Assembly: GCA_943788865.1 (NCBI GenBank)
Contig: CALSRX010000004.1
Span: forward strand, 434,001-498,000
Length of the DNA stretch: 64,000 nucleotides
Source: an uncultured Polaribacter sp.
GTDB taxonomy: Bacteria; Bacteroidota; Bacteroidia; Flavobacteriales; Flavobacteriaceae
Reading direction: 5' to 3'
The translations under genes and the position numbers were made by a program. The notes beneath the pieces are model-generated. The model saw only the letters and a program-made list of their open reading frames with translations, was not told the DNA's origin and ran no database searches. Shown here piece after piece: positions 16,672 to 25,762 of this stretch. Position 1 is the first letter of the stretch, and each line of letters begins with the position of its first letter.

Positions 16672-17356
16672 AAGTACACGAATCCCAAATAGGATCTTTA
16701 GTTAAAGGAGCTGTAATTGAAATTGTTTCTTTACTTACAGGATGCGTAAAATTGATGTTTCGAGCATGTAAGTGAATACTTCCATCTTTATTACTTCTGT
16801 TAAATCCATATTTTAAATCGCCCTTAATAGGAGACCCAATAGTAGATAATTGACATCTAATTTGATGATGACGACCCGTTTCTAAATCGATTTCTAATAA
16901 TGAATAATTATCTAGTTTTTTAATGGTTTTATAATGTAGAACAGCTTTTTTACTACCTTCAACTTCGTTGGTATATGCTGTAGATTTGTTGTTTTTTGGA
17001 TTCTTTTTTAAGAAATTAATTAAAGTGTCAAATTCTTTTTTTGGTTGATTTTTTACAACAGCCCAATATGTTTTCTGAATGGTTTTTTCTCGAAGCATTT
17101 TGTTTAAACGTTCTAATGCTTTAGAAGTTCTTGCAAAAATAATCACACCACTAGTGGGTCTGTCTAACCTGTGAACAACGCCTAAAAAAACATCACCTGG
17201 TTTGTTGTATTTTTCTTTGATGTATTCTTTCACAACATCACTCAAAGGCTTGTCGCCAGTTTTATCGCCTTGCGTAATATCTCCAGCACGTTTATTTACA
17301 ATAACAATATGATTGTCTTCAAATAAAACCTGTAAATTTTCTTTTGTAGATAACAT
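16670..17356 (-). CDS. RluA-family pseudouridine synthase
   Basis: 228 residues without an S4 domain, a short RluA-type enzyme. The catalytic Asp is D65 in 'HRLDRPTSGVIIFAR'. The uridine-binding 'ETGRHHQIRCQLS' and the C-terminal 'LHARNINFTHPVSKETISITAP' are both typical. It isomerises specific uridines in rRNA or tRNA; the target site cannot be inferred. It sits 5 bases after engB on the same strand, so it is probably cotranscribed with the ribosome-assembly GTPase. Confidence 0.92.
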   Translation of the reverse strand: MLSTKENLQVLFEDNHIVIVNKRAGDITQGDKTGDKPLSDVVKEYIKEKYNKPGDVFLGVVHRLDRPTSGVIIFARTSKALERLNKMLREKTIQKTYWAVVKNQPKKEFDTLINFLKKNPKNNKSTAYTNEVEGSKKAVLHYKTIKKLDNYSLLEIDLETGRHHQIRCQLSTIGSPIKGDLKYGFNRSNKDGSIHLHARNINFTHPVSKETISITAPLTKDPIWDSCT

Positions 17357-17361
17357 GACTG

Positions 17362-17973
17362 TTATTTAAAATTATCTGCAACGTCTACATTTATGTTTTC
17401 AATAAAATCTAAAACTTCTTTTCTTCCAAGACTTGTTGATGAAGAGGTTAAAAATGATTGAGGAAGGCTTTCCCAGTATTGCAATAATTTCTTTTTGTAA
17501 GAGGTAATTTGTTTGTTGATTTTTGAGCTTCCTAATTTATCAGCTTTGGTAAAAATAATGCAAAACGGGAGTTGGTTTTCACCCAAAAACTGCATAAATT
17601 CTAAATCAATTTTCTGCGGATCATGTCTACAGTCAATTAAAACAAACGTACAGACTAAGTTCTGGCGTTGTTTAAAATAATCTTCTATAAATTTTTGAAA
17701 TCCGGCACGCATTTTTTTTGAAACTTTAGCGTAGCCGTAACCAGGTAAATCTACTAAGAACCAAGATTCATTTATTTTAAAATGATTGATTAGTTGTGTT
17801 TTTCCAGGGGTTCCAGAAATTTTGGCCAAATCTTTACGCTCCATTAACATATTGATTAATGAAGATTTTCCAACATTAGATCTGCCAATAAAAGCATATT
17901 CAGGAATAAATTCTGTTGGACATTTAGCAACATCGGTATTGCTAATGATAAAATCTGCCGATTTGATTTTCAT
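17362..17973 (-). CDS. engB: Ribosome biogenesis GTPase EngB (YihA/YsxC)
   Basis: 203 residues of the EngB/YihA family. The P-loop 'GRSNVGKSSLI' is at residues 30-40, G2 includes 'SGTPGKTQLI', G3 is 'DLPGYGYAKVS' and G4 is 'FTKADK'. The protein is an essential GTPase for 50S subunit assembly in many bacteria. The gene begins 6 bases after the alpha/beta hydrolase gene and leads into the pseudouridine synthase gene, forming a three-gene minus-strand operon. Confidence 0.95.
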   Translation of the reverse strand: MKIKSADFIISNTDVAKCPTEFIPEYAFIGRSNVGKSSLINMLMERKDLAKISGTPGKTQLINHFKINESWFLVDLPGYGYAKVSKKMRAGFQKFIEDYFKQRQNLVCTFVLIDCRHDPQKIDLEFMQFLGENQLPFCIIFTKADKLGSSKINKQITSYKKKLLQYWESLPQSFLTSSSTSLGRKEVLDFIENINVDVADNFK

Positions 17974-17979
17974 TTGAAA

Positions 17980-18744
17980 TTAAATATTTCTTGTAGTAAG
18001 CCAAGTGTCTAATACATTATTAAACTCTTCAGGTCTTTCCATCATTGCTGCATGACCACATTTATCTATCCAAAACAAATCAGAATCTGGTAAAAGTTTG
18101 TCAAAATCTACTGCAACCTGTGGCGGAGTAACCCTGTCTTGTTTACCCCAAATTAAACATGTTGGTTGCTTCATTTTTGGTAAATCGTTAGCCATATTAT
18201 GTCTGATGGCACTTTTTGCAATTGCTAAAGTTCTTATCAAAGAACTTCGGTCGTTAATTACAACATACACATCATCAATCAATTCTTCAGTAGCAATGGC
18301 TGGGTCATAAAAAACATCACGTGCTTTTTTAGTTACATAACCTCTGTCTCCTCTTCTTGGGTAACTATCTCCCATAGAGTTTTCGTACAATCCAGAACTT
18401 CCAGTAAGTACTAGAGCTTTTACTTTATCAGGATAATGTTTAGAAAAATACAGCCCTATGTGTCCGCCTAACGAGTTTCCAACAAGAATTACGCGCTCTA
18501 ATTTTTTAAATACAATAAAGTCATTTAAAAATTTTGCTAAGTTTTTAATGTTTGTTTTTAATAACGGTAAAGAATATAAAGGTAATTCTGGAATTAAAAC
18601 TTTATAGCTTTTGTTAGAGAAATAATTAAAGGTTTCATCAAAATTGCTCAACGCCCCCATTAGGCCATGCAATATAACTATTGCTTGTCCTTCACCTGCT
18701 TCTGCATACGTAAACTTACCTTCTTTAATTAAGTTTTCTGTCAT
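17980..18744 (-). CDS. Alpha/beta-fold hydrolase
   Basis: 254 residues of the alpha/beta hydrolase fold. The oxyanion 'LHGLMG' is near residue 25, the nucleophile elbow GNSLGG puts the catalytic Ser at residue 91, the acid is in 'WGKQDRVTP' and the catalytic His is in 'CGHAAMME'. All triad residues are present. The subgroup resembles small-ester or C-C bond hydrolases found next to engB in Bacteroidota. The physiological substrate is not known. It is first in an operon with engB and the pseudouridine synthase, divergent from the dcw cluster. Confidence 0.9.
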   Translation of the reverse strand: MTENLIKEGKFTYAEAGEGQAIVILHGLMGALSNFDETFNYFSNKSYKVLIPELPLYSLPLLKTNIKNLAKFLNDFIVFKKLERVILVGNSLGGHIGLYFSKHYPDKVKALVLTGSSGLYENSMGDSYPRRGDRGYVTKKARDVFYDPAIATEELIDDVYVVINDRSSLIRTLAIAKSAIRHNMANDLPKMKQPTCLIWGKQDRVTPPQVAVDFDKLLPDSDLFWIDKCGHAAMMERPEEFNNVLDTWLTTRNI

Positions 18745-18769
18745 GGTCTAAATTGATTTGACTTTGTGG

Positions 18770-18777
18770 CAAATGTA
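18770..18777 (-). promoter_or_regulatory. -7 promoter box for the hydrolase-engB operon
   Basis: Minus-strand TACATTTG fits TAnnTTTG, 26 bases before the hydrolase ATG at 18744. Confidence 0.5.
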
Positions 18778-18880
18778 GTTTTTTTTTGGCACATATACAT
18801 TTTTTATCCAAAGAGCAAAAAACGAAACGTATGTGCTGAAGGGTCAATATTTTAGAGAAAAAATCGTTTTTTATAATAAT

Positions 18881-18910
18881 GTGGTAAAAAGTGGTAAAAA
18901 GTGGTAAAAA
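18881..18910 (+). promoter_or_regulatory. Three tandem MraZ-type operator repeats
   Basis: Three perfect head-to-tail copies of GTGGTAAAAA fill 18881-18910, immediately upstream of the mraZ promoter. MraZ in other bacteria binds direct repeats of a GTGG(G/T)-type core spaced every 10 bp upstream of its own operon. The 10-bp period, core and position here fit autoregulation of the dcw cluster by the first gene product. Confidence 0.85.
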
Positions 18911-18915
18911 ATTTT

Positions 18916-18923
18916 TACTTTTG
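18916..18923 (+). promoter_or_regulatory. -7 promoter box of the dcw cluster
   Basis: TACTTTTG fits TAnnTTTG. It is 5 bases after the last MraZ repeat and 28 bases before the mraZ ATG, so bound MraZ would overlap the -33 region. Confidence 0.65.
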
Positions 18924-18951
18924 AAAATCGAAGCAATGAGTAAATAACTGA

Positions 18952-19416
18952 ATGAATTTAATTGGTACATACGAATGTAAAGCTGATGCTAAAGGGAGGG
19001 TGATGTTTTCATCTGCTCTTAAGAAGCAGTTGATGCCTGTTGTATCTGAAGGGTTTGTAGTTAAAAGAGCTGTTTTTCAGTCTTGTTTGGAATTGTATCC
19101 AATGAAAGAATGGAACTTGATGATGGATAAAATCAATACGTTAAATCGTTTTGTAAAAAAGAACAATGATTTTATTAGAAGGTTTACGGCTGGAGTTAAA
19201 GTAGTGGAATTAGATGCTTCTGGAAGATTATTGATTCCTAAAGATTTATGTCAATTTGCAGGAATAGAAAAACAAGTTGTTTTGTCTTCTGCAGTTAACA
19301 TTATTGAAATTTGGGACAAAGATAATTATGAAAAAGCAATTGATAATGCAGCTGTTGATTTTTCAGAATTAGCAGAAGAGGTGATGGGAAATACACAAGC
19401 AGATGAGTTATCATAA
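18952..19416 (+). CDS. mraZ: Transcriptional regulator MraZ
   Basis: 154 residues with two SpoVT/AbrB-like domains. The first begins 'GTYECKADAKGRVMFSSALKKQL' and the second 'VVELDASGRLLIPKDLCQFAGI', each showing the D-x-K/S-G-R core. MraZ forms a ring oligomer that binds direct repeats upstream of the division/cell-wall cluster, and the matching three-repeat operator lies just upstream. The gene overlaps rsmH by 14 bases, the usual start of the dcw cluster. Start ATG 18952 (MNLIGTYECK) matches the family N-terminus. Confidence 0.96.
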   Translation: MNLIGTYECKADAKGRVMFSSALKKQLMPVVSEGFVVKRAVFQSCLELYPMKEWNLMMDKINTLNRFVKKNNDFIRRFTAGVKVVELDASGRLLIPKDLCQFAGIEKQVVLSSAVNIIEIWDKDNYEKAIDNAAVDFSELAEEVMGNTQADELS

Positions 19417-20299
19417 CCCGGTTTTGTTAAAAGAAAGCGTTGATGCTTTAAATATTAAAGAAAACGGAATTTATGTTGATGTTACGTTTGGTGGTGGTGG
19501 ACATTCTAGAGAAATATTGAGTTGTTTAGGGAAAGACGGAAAACTGTTTGCTTTTGATCAAGATCCAGACGCACAAGAAAATAAGATTGATGATGAACGC
19601 TTTATTCTGATTGCAGAAAACTTTAGACATATCACAAGGTTTTTAAAATTTTATAGGATAAAAAAAGTAGATGGAGTTTTAGCTGATTTAGGAGTTTCAT
19701 CACATCAATTTGATGTGGCAGAAAGAGGTTTTTCTACTCGATTTGATGGAGATTTAGATATGAGGATGGATCAGAAAAGTGAAATTTCTGCGAAACAGAT
19801 TATTAATAAATATGAAGAAGAAAAACTAGCAGATGTTTTGTTTTTGTATGGAGAATTGAGAAGTGCAAGGGCATTGGCAAAAACAATTGTAGAAGCAAGA
19901 GTAGAACAAGAAATCGAAACAAGTTTTCAATTAAAAGAAGTGTTAAAAAGCCATTTGCCAAAAGCAAAGGAGCATAAAATTTTAGCTCAGATATATCAAG
20001 CTATTCGAATAGAAGTAAATCAAGAGTTAGAAGTATTGAAAGAGTTTTTAAATCAAATTCCTGATTTATTAAATGAAGATGGCAGGTTAAGTGTAATCTC
20101 TTATCATTCTTTGGAAGACAGATTGGTCAAGAGGTTTATAAGAACAGGTTTATTTACCGGTGAACCTGATAAAGATTTTTATGGGAATACAAATGAACCC
20201 TTAAAAAAAGTAGGAAAATTAATAGTCCCTACGCAAGCTGAAGTAAAAATAAATAACAGAGCACGTAGCGCAAAATTAAGAGCGGCAACATTAAAATAG
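19403..20299 (+). CDS. rsmH: 16S rRNA (cytosine1402-N4)-methyltransferase RsmH
   Basis: 298 residues. 'HNPVLLKESVDAL' and the SAM-binding 'YVDVTFGGGGHSREIL' open the protein, followed by 'GVLADLGVSSHQFDVAERGFSTRFDGDLDMRMD', the strongest family signature, and 'SYHSLEDRLVKRF' near the end. It N4-methylates C1402 of 16S rRNA at the decoding site. It is translationally coupled to mraZ by a 14-base overlap and followed by the ftsL-like gene after 4 bases. Confidence 0.96.
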   Translation: MSYHNPVLLKESVDALNIKENGIYVDVTFGGGGHSREILSCLGKDGKLFAFDQDPDAQENKIDDERFILIAENFRHITRFLKFYRIKKVDGVLADLGVSSHQFDVAERGFSTRFDGDLDMRMDQKSEISAKQIINKYEEEKLADVLFLYGELRSARALAKTIVEARVEQEIETSFQLKEVLKSHLPKAKEHKILAQIYQAIRIEVNQELEVLKEFLNQIPDLLNEDGRLSVISYHSLEDRLVKRFIRTGLFTGEPDKDFYGNTNEPLKKVGKLIVPTQAEVKINNRARSAKLRAATLK

Positions 20300-20303
20300 A
20301 ACA

Positions 20304-20633
20304 ATGGCAAAAATAAAAAGAAATATTTACGATTTATTACGTGGAAGCTTTCTTACAGATGCATCAGCATTTAAAAACTGGCGCATTATCATTTTTGTAG
20401 TTGCATTGGCTCTTTTTATGATTTCTAGTTCGCATAGAGCAAACAGAAAAGTAATTGAAATTTCTGAGCTAAATAAAAAGAAAAGAGAGTTAAGAGCAGA
20501 ATATGTTGATACTGGAACCATTTTAATGCGAATGAAAATGGAATCAAACATTCGACAGAAGGTAAAATCTAGAGGAATTATTCCATCAACAACATCTCCA
20601 CAAAAAATAAAAATCATCAGAAAAAAGAACTAA
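20304..20633 (+). CDS. ftsL: FtsL-like cell division protein
   Basis: 109 residues. A basic cytoplasmic stretch is followed by one transmembrane helix at about 28-43 (IIIFVVALALFMISSS), then a charged coiled-coil-like helix (RKVIEISELNKKKRELRAEYVDTGTILMR). This is the bitopic architecture of FtsL, which with FtsQ and FtsB recruits the septal synthase. The primary sequence of FtsL is poorly conserved, so the call rests on topology and its invariant place between rsmH and the PBP gene in Bacteroidota. The next gene starts 3 bases after its stop. Confidence 0.85.
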   Translation: MAKIKRNIYDLLRGSFLTDASAFKNWRIIIFVVALALFMISSSHRANRKVIEISELNKKKRELRAEYVDTGTILMRMKMESNIRQKVKSRGIIPSTTSPQKIKIIRKKN

Positions 20634-20635
20634 CC

Positions 20636-22657
20636 TTGGCAACCATAAAAAAGAGCATATTAAACAAACTATATATAGTCACTGCTTTAATGACCCTTTT
20701 TTTTATTGTAATTATTGGAAGAATTATAGACATTCAATATTTACAAGGAGACGAATACAGAAAGCTTTCTGTAGAAAGCACCGTTAAAAACGATACTATT
20801 TTTTCTAACAGAGGAAATGTATATGCAGCAGACGGAAACTTATTGGCAACATCAATGTATAAGTACACAATCCGAATGGATTTGGTTGCAATAAATAGCT
20901 CAATTTTCGAAAAAAACATCAAAGATTTATCAAACTCATTATCAGAATTGCTTGGCAAGCCATCTTCCTTTTATCAGCAAAAATTAAGAACTGCTCGTAA
21001 ACAGAAAAACAGGTATTTGTTGATTGCAAGAAACTTGGGGTACAATGATTATATGAAAATGAGACAGTTTCCGATTTTTAAGCTAGGTCCGTATAAAGGC
21101 GGATTTATTACAGAACAAAAAACCATTAGAGTTAGACCTATTGGTAAAATAGCTGAAAGAACAATTGGGTATGATGATTATAGAGGAGGTGCAGGAATTG
21201 AAGGAGCTTTTACAAAATATTTAGAAGGAGAAAATGGATGGCGATTAAAACAAAAAATAGCCAAAGGACAATGGAAACCTATTAATGATGTAAATGAAAA
21301 AGAACCGTTAGACGGAAGAGATGTTATTACAACATTAGATGTTAATATTCAAGACATCACACATCATGCTTTGTTAAAACAAATGGAATATTTTGAAGCA
21401 GAGCACGGAAGTGCAATTGTTATGGAAACTGCAACTGGAGAAATAAAAGCAATTGCAAATCTTGGAAGAACTTCTAAAGGAACTTATTACGAGAAAAGAA
21501 ATTATGCGGTTTGGGAGTCTCATGAGCCAGGTTCAACCTTTAAGTTGGCGAGTTTAATGGCCGCTTTAGATGATAAAGTGATTGACACATCGACTGTTGT
21601 AGATACGGGTAACGGAATTTTAATGTTGCATGGAAGTAAAGTTGAAGATTCACATCGAGGCGGATATGGAAAAATATCAGCAGCAAGAGTTTTTGAAGTT
21701 TCTTCAAATGTTGGTATCGTAAAACTGATTAAAAAGCATTACGATGATGACCCTATGAAGTTTGTAAACAAAATGAGGTCATTTGGGTTGGATAAAAAAC
21801 TTGGACTGCAAATTCAAGGAGAAGGAACTCCTTTTATTCCTTTTCCTGGAAACAAAAGAAACCCTTGGAATAAAATTTCTTTAGAATGGATGGCTTGGGG
21901 TTATGGTGTTTCTCTAACACCACTTCAAACATTAACCTTTTACAACGCAGTTGCAAATAACGGTCAAATGGTGAAGCCAAGATTTATTAAAGAGCTTCGT
22001 GTTCAGAATAAAACAGAAAAAGTTTTTGAAAAAGTAGTTCTAAAAGAAAGAATTGCAAGTCAGGAAACCATACATAAAGTTAGAAAAGTAATGGAAAATG
22101 TTGTTATAAAAGGAACAGCAGAAAATATTTACTCTCCCAATTTTTCTATGGCTGGTAAAACGGGTACCGCTAAAAAATGGGTGGACACACATACAGATAA
22201 TGAAGGCAAACGCATCATTGGACATTATTCAAACACCTATTATGTAGCCTCTTTTGCAGGTTTTTTTCCTGCGGATAAACCAAAATATTCTTGCATTGTT
22301 GTAATTCATGAGCCAAACAAAAAGAAAGGGTATTACGGAGCAACAGTAGCAGCGCCCGTATTTAAAGAAATTGCTCAAAAAATTTACACTACTACCCCAA
22401 TGAGTGTTCAACAAGTTTCAGGTGAGCCTAAGATTACTGGATTAGATTCTAAATATCAAGACTATTATAAAAATTTACAAAAAGAACACGATGTGGTTCC
22501 AGATGTAAAGGGAATGTCTGGAATGGATGCGGTTTCGTTACTAGAAAATTTAGGTTTAAAAGTAAAGTTTGAAGGCGTTGGAAACGTAATGAAACAATCA
22601 ATAAATGAAGGGTCAAAATTTAAAAAAGGAGATACAATCCTATTAAAATTGTCATAA
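20636..22657 (+). CDS. ftsI: Septal penicillin-binding protein (FtsI/PBP2-type transpeptidase) with PASTA domain
   Basis: 673 residues. An N-terminal anchor (about 12-33) is followed by a PBP dimerisation domain, then the transpeptidase domain with Ser300-x2-Lys303 (EPGSTFKLAS), the SSN triad motif (SSNVGIV) and KTG (MAGKTGTAKK, about residue 508). The last 60 residues form a PASTA domain (VVPDVKGMSGMDAVSLL). The best-fitting start is TTG 20636 (LATIKKSILNKLY), 3 bases after the ftsL stop; the first in-frame ATG (about 20690) would cut the membrane anchor. It crosslinks septal peptidoglycan in the periplasm as part of the divisome. Confidence 0.95.
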   Translation: MATIKKSILNKLYIVTALMTLFFIVIIGRIIDIQYLQGDEYRKLSVESTVKNDTIFSNRGNVYAADGNLLATSMYKYTIRMDLVAINSSIFEKNIKDLSNSLSELLGKPSSFYQQKLRTARKQKNRYLLIARNLGYNDYMKMRQFPIFKLGPYKGGFITEQKTIRVRPIGKIAERTIGYDDYRGGAGIEGAFTKYLEGENGWRLKQKIAKGQWKPINDVNEKEPLDGRDVITTLDVNIQDITHHALLKQMEYFEAEHGSAIVMETATGEIKAIANLGRTSKGTYYEKRNYAVWESHEPGSTFKLASLMAALDDKVIDTSTVVDTGNGILMLHGSKVEDSHRGGYGKISAARVFEVSSNVGIVKLIKKHYDDDPMKFVNKMRSFGLDKKLGLQIQGEGTPFIPFPGNKRNPWNKISLEWMAWGYGVSLTPLQTLTFYNAVANNGQMVKPRFIKELRVQNKTEKVFEKVVLKERIASQETIHKVRKVMENVVIKGTAENIYSPNFSMAGKTGTAKKWVDTHTDNEGKRIIGHYSNTYYVASFAGFFPADKPKYSCIVVIHEPNKKKGYYGATVAAPVFKEIAQKIYTTTPMSVQQVSGEPKITGLDSKYQDYYKNLQKEHDVVPDVKGMSGMDAVSLLENLGLKVKFEGVGNVMKQSINEGSKFKKGDTILLKLS

Positions 22658-22660
22658 AAT

Positions 22661-24127
22661 ATGTTGAAAAATTTAAAAGACATATTATATAAAATTTCAA
22701 TCGAAGAGGTTCTTGGAACAACGGATGTTGAAATTAATTCAATTCAGTTTGATTCTCGTAAAATAGAATCAAAAGATGTATTTATTGCTCAAAAAGGGTT
22801 TACAGTAGATGGTCATTTATTTATTGAAAAAGCAATTTTATTAGGAGCTACAGTCATTATTTGTGAAGAATTTCCAAACCAAATTTCAAAAAACATTACT
22901 TATATCAAAGTAAAAGACTCTAATAGTGCTTTGGCAATTTTAGCTTCCAATTACTATAACAACCCTTCTTCAAACTTAAAACTTATTGGTGTTACTGGAA
23001 CAAATGGTAAAACAACAATTGCTTCTCTATTATATCAACTGTTTAAAAAAGCAGGTTTTAAAGTTGGATTGCTATCAACAGTTAAAGTTCTGGTTGATGA
23101 AAAAGAGTACAATGCAACACATACAACGCCAGATTCTATTACTATCAACTCGTATTTAAATGATATGATAAATGAAGGAGTTGACTATTGTTTTATGGAA
23201 GTAAGCTCACATGGAATTCATCAAAAAAGAACGCATGGTTTGCATTTTGAAGGTGGAATTTTCACCAACCTTTCTCATGATCATTTAGATTATCACCATT
23301 CATTTGCAGCGTATAGAGATGTTAAAAAATCATTTTTTGATGCCTTGCCAAAGTCAGCTTTTGCCTTGGTAAATATTGATGATAAAAACGGATCAATAAT
23401 GTTGCAAAATACCAAAGCTACAAAAAGAACCTATGCGTTAAAAACCATTGCAGATTATAAGGGAAAAGTGCTAGAAAAAAGAATGTCAGGTTTATTGTTA
23501 ACTATAAACGGAACAGAAGTTTGGTCTAAACTCATAGGAACTTTTAATGCCTATAATTTATTAGCAATTATAGGCACTGCAGAAATATGTGGTTTAGAAA
23601 AATTAGAAATTTTAAGATTGGTCAGCGAGTTAGAAAGTGTAAGTGGGCGTTTTCAATATACAATTTCTAAGACAGGCATTACTGCTATAGTAGATTATGC
23701 ACACACTCCTGATGCATTAAAGAACGTGTTAGAAACCATTGCAGATATTAAAACGGGTAAAGAAAAAGTAATCACCGTAGTTGGTTGTGGTGGTGATAGA
23801 GATAAAACAAAAAGACCTAAAATGGCAAGAATTGCTTCACAGTTAAGCAATCAAGCAATTTTTACTTCAGACAATCCAAGAACAGAAAACGCACAAACAA
23901 TTATTGATGAAATGGAAGTTGGAGTTCCTGAAGAAAACAGTGCAAAAACACTTTCTATACTTGATAGAAAACAAGCAATAAAAACAGCCTGTAAATTATC
24001 TGAAAGTGGAGACATTGTTTTAGTGGCTGGTAAAGGTCATGAAACGTATCAAGAAATAAATGGAGAACGATTTCATTTTGATGATTTAGAAGTTGTTGCC
24101 GAATGTTTAATTCAATTAAATAAATAA
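22661..24127 (+). CDS. murE: UDP-MurNAc-tripeptide synthetase MurE
   Basis: 488 residues, full length. The ATP-binding '[18 protein letters not shown]' is near residue 108. The DNPR motif ([10 protein letters not shown]) predicts meso-diaminopimelate as the added amino acid, as expected for Bacteroidota. The C-terminal '[10 protein letters not shown]' is present. The enzyme adds the third residue to UDP-MurNAc-L-Ala-D-Glu in the cytoplasm. It starts 3 bases after the PBP stop and is 2 bases before mraY. Confidence 0.96.
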   Translation: MLKNLKDILYKISIEEVLGTTDVEINSIQFDSRKIESKDVFIAQKGFTVDGHLFIEKAILLGATVIICEEFPNQISKNITYIKVKDSNSALAILASNYYNNPSSNLKLIGVTGTNGKTTIASLLYQLFKKAGFKVGLLSTVKVLVDEKEYNATHTTPDSITINSYLNDMINEGVDYCFMEVSSHGIHQKRTHGLHFEGGIFTNLSHDHLDYHHSFAAYRDVKKSFFDALPKSAFALVNIDDKNGSIMLQNTKATKRTYALKTIADYKGKVLEKRMSGLLLTINGTEVWSKLIGTFNAYNLLAIIGTAEICGLEKLEILRLVSELESVSGRFQYTISKTGITAIVDYAHTPDALKNVLETIADIKTGKEKVITVVGCGGDRDKTKRPKMARIASQLSNQAIFTSDNPRTENAQTIIDEMEVGVPEENSAKTLSILDRKQAIKTACKLSESGDIVLVAGKGHETYQEINGERFHFDDLEVVAECLIQLNK

Positions 24128-24129
24128 GG

Positions 24130-25356
24130 ATGTTATATTATTTATTCGAATATTTAGAAAATCAGTTCAATTTGCCTGGAGCAAGTGTATTTCAGTTTAT
24201 CACCTTTCGCGCAGCATTGGCTTTTATCTTTTCATTGTTGTTTTCAACAATTTATGGAAAAAGAATCATCAATTACTTAAGAAAGCAACAAGTTGGTGAA
24301 ACCGTAAGAGATTTAGGTTTAGAAGGGCAAAAGGAAAAGTCTGGAACGCCAACAATGGGTGGAATCATTATCATTCTTGCAACTCTAGTTCCGGTACTAT
24401 TGTTAGCAAAGTTAGACAATATCTATGTCATCATATTATTAATTACCACTCTTTGGATGGGTTTTATTGGTTTTGTAGATGATTATATAAAAGTATTTAA
24501 AAAAGACAAAGGAGGCTTAAGCGGAAAATTTAAAGTGTTGGGCCAAGTAGGTTTGGGTTTATTCGTTGGATCTATGTTGTATTTTCATCCAGATGTAACC
24601 ATAAAAGAGCAATTGCCTGCCGACCAACAAATTGTTCAGAAAAACGGTAGAAAACAAGTTTTTGGCGATGCTCATAAATCTACCAAAACTACCATACCTT
24701 TTCTAAAAGACAATGAATTAGATTATTCAAAAGCATTGAGTTTTCTGGGTGATGGGTATCAAACGTACGCATGGATAATTTTCATTTTTGTTGTAGTTTT
24801 TATTGTTACAGGGGTTTCGAACGGAGCAAATTTAACAGACGGAATTGATGGTTTAGCGGCTGGTTCATCCGCCATAATTGTAATAACGCTGGCCATTTTT
24901 GCATGGGTCTCGGGTAATATCATTTTTGCAGATTATTTAGATGTCATGTACATTCCAAATTCAGGTGAAATGACCGTTTTTATTTTGGCTTTTGCAGGTT
25001 CTTTAATAGGGTTTCTTTGGTACAATACGTTCCCTGCTCAAGTTTTTATGGGAGATACAGGAAGTTTAACCATTGGAGGTATTATCGCAGTAATTGCAAT
25101 TTCAATTCGTAAAGAATTGTTGTTAATATTTCTTGCAGGAATTTTTGTGGTTGAAAACATGTCGGTAATACTACAAGTTTCTTATTTCAAATACACAAGA
25201 AAGAAATTTGGAGAAGGAAGACGCATTTTTAAAATGTCGCCATTACATCATCATTATCAAAAATCTGGATATCACGAAAGTAAAATTGTAACACGTTTTT
25301 GGATCGTTGGAATCTTATTGGCGGTATTTACAATTGTAACCTTGAAATTGAGATAA
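24130..25356 (+). CDS. mraY: Phospho-MurNAc-pentapeptide transferase MraY
   Basis: 408 residues with about ten transmembrane helices. Family motifs include '[10 protein letters not shown]' near residue 72, 'GFVDDYIKV' with the Asp pair, '[12 protein letters not shown]', '[12 protein letters not shown]' and '[14 protein letters not shown]'. Length exceeds E. coli MraY (360) because of a loop insertion around 160-200 ([20 protein letters not shown]), typical of Bacteroidota. It transfers phospho-MurNAc-pentapeptide to undecaprenyl phosphate, making lipid I at the inner membrane. An inserted four-helix-bundle gene follows instead of the usual murD. Confidence 0.96.
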   Translation: MLYYLFEYLENQFNLPGASVFQFITFRAALAFIFSLLFSTIYGKRIINYLRKQQVGETVRDLGLEGQKEKSGTPTMGGIIIILATLVPVLLLAKLDNIYVIILLITTLWMGFIGFVDDYIKVFKKDKGGLSGKFKVLGQVGLGLFVGSMLYFHPDVTIKEQLPADQQIVQKNGRKQVFGDAHKSTKTTIPFLKDNELDYSKALSFLGDGYQTYAWIIFIFVVVFIVTGVSNGANLTDGIDGLAAGSSAIIVITLAIFAWVSGNIIFADYLDVMYIPNSGEMTVFILAFAGSLIGFLWYNTFPAQVFMGDTGSLTIGGIIAVIAISIRKELLLIFLAGIFVVENMSVILQVSYFKYTRKKFGEGRRIFKMSPLHHHYQKSGYHESKIVTRFWIVGILLAVFTIVTLKLR

Positions 25357-25372
25357 GTGGATTTTAGAATTT

Positions 25373-25745
25373 TGAATTACGTTTTAAGAATTGAATGAAA
25401 GAACAATTAAAAAATAGAACAAAAGAGTTTGCAATTAACTGTTGGAGATTGTGTGAAACATATTCAAAATCTAGAGAGTTTGATGCTTTTTGTAGGCAAT
25501 TAATAAGATGTTCAAGTTCAGTGGGAGCAAATTATAGAGCAGCTTGTAGAGCTAAATCTTCTGCTGATTTTATTCATAAGTTAAAAATTGTTGAAGAAGA
25601 AGCAGATGAAAGTATGTATTTCTTAGAAATATTTATGGAAATAAGTAAAAATAATCAAGAAGAATTGAAAAAATTACATAAAGAAGCAAATGAATTGGTT
25701 TCTATTGTAGTTGCCTCAATTAAGACAACAAAAAATCGTAATTCA
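25373..25745. repeat. Inverted repeat bounding the four-helix-bundle insertion
   Basis: TGAATTACG at 25373-25381 and its perfect complement CGTAATTCA at 25737-25745 flank (and on the right overlap) the four-helix-bundle gene. Allowing one or two mismatches the arms extend to about 18-20 bases on both sides (ATTTtTGAATTACG-TTTT against ATTTaTGAATTACGaTTTT). The transcript could fold back into a long stem around the gene. Confidence 0.65.
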
Positions 25746-25748
25746 TAA
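25395..25748 (+). CDS. Four-helix-bundle protein (S23/IVP family) inserted between mraY and murD
   Basis: 117 residues. It matches the family often labelled '23S rRNA intervening sequence protein' or 'S23 ribosomal protein'. The features are an N-terminal helix 'KEQLKNRTKEFAINCWRLCE', the hallmark 'FCRQLIRCSSSVGANYRAACRAKS', then 'FIHKLKIVEEEADESMYFLEIF' and a closing helix. Proteins of this family are encoded by small mobile segments with complementary ends, originally found inside 23S rRNA genes. Their biochemical role is unknown; they are not true ribosomal proteins. It is on the same strand as the dcw genes and leaves mraY and murD intact, so it probably rides on the operon transcript. 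Confidence 0.88.
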   Translation: MKEQLKNRTKEFAINCWRLCETYSKSREFDAFCRQLIRCSSSVGANYRAACRAKSSADFIHKLKIVEEEADESMYFLEIFMEISKNNQEELKKLHKEANELVSIVVASIKTTKNRNS

Positions 25749-25762
25749 ATCATATATCAAAA

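Noticed and set aside
25395..25748. Calling the four-helix-bundle gene a ribosomal protein S23
   Set aside because: The S23 label is historical; proteins of this family are products of intervening sequences and are not established ribosome components.
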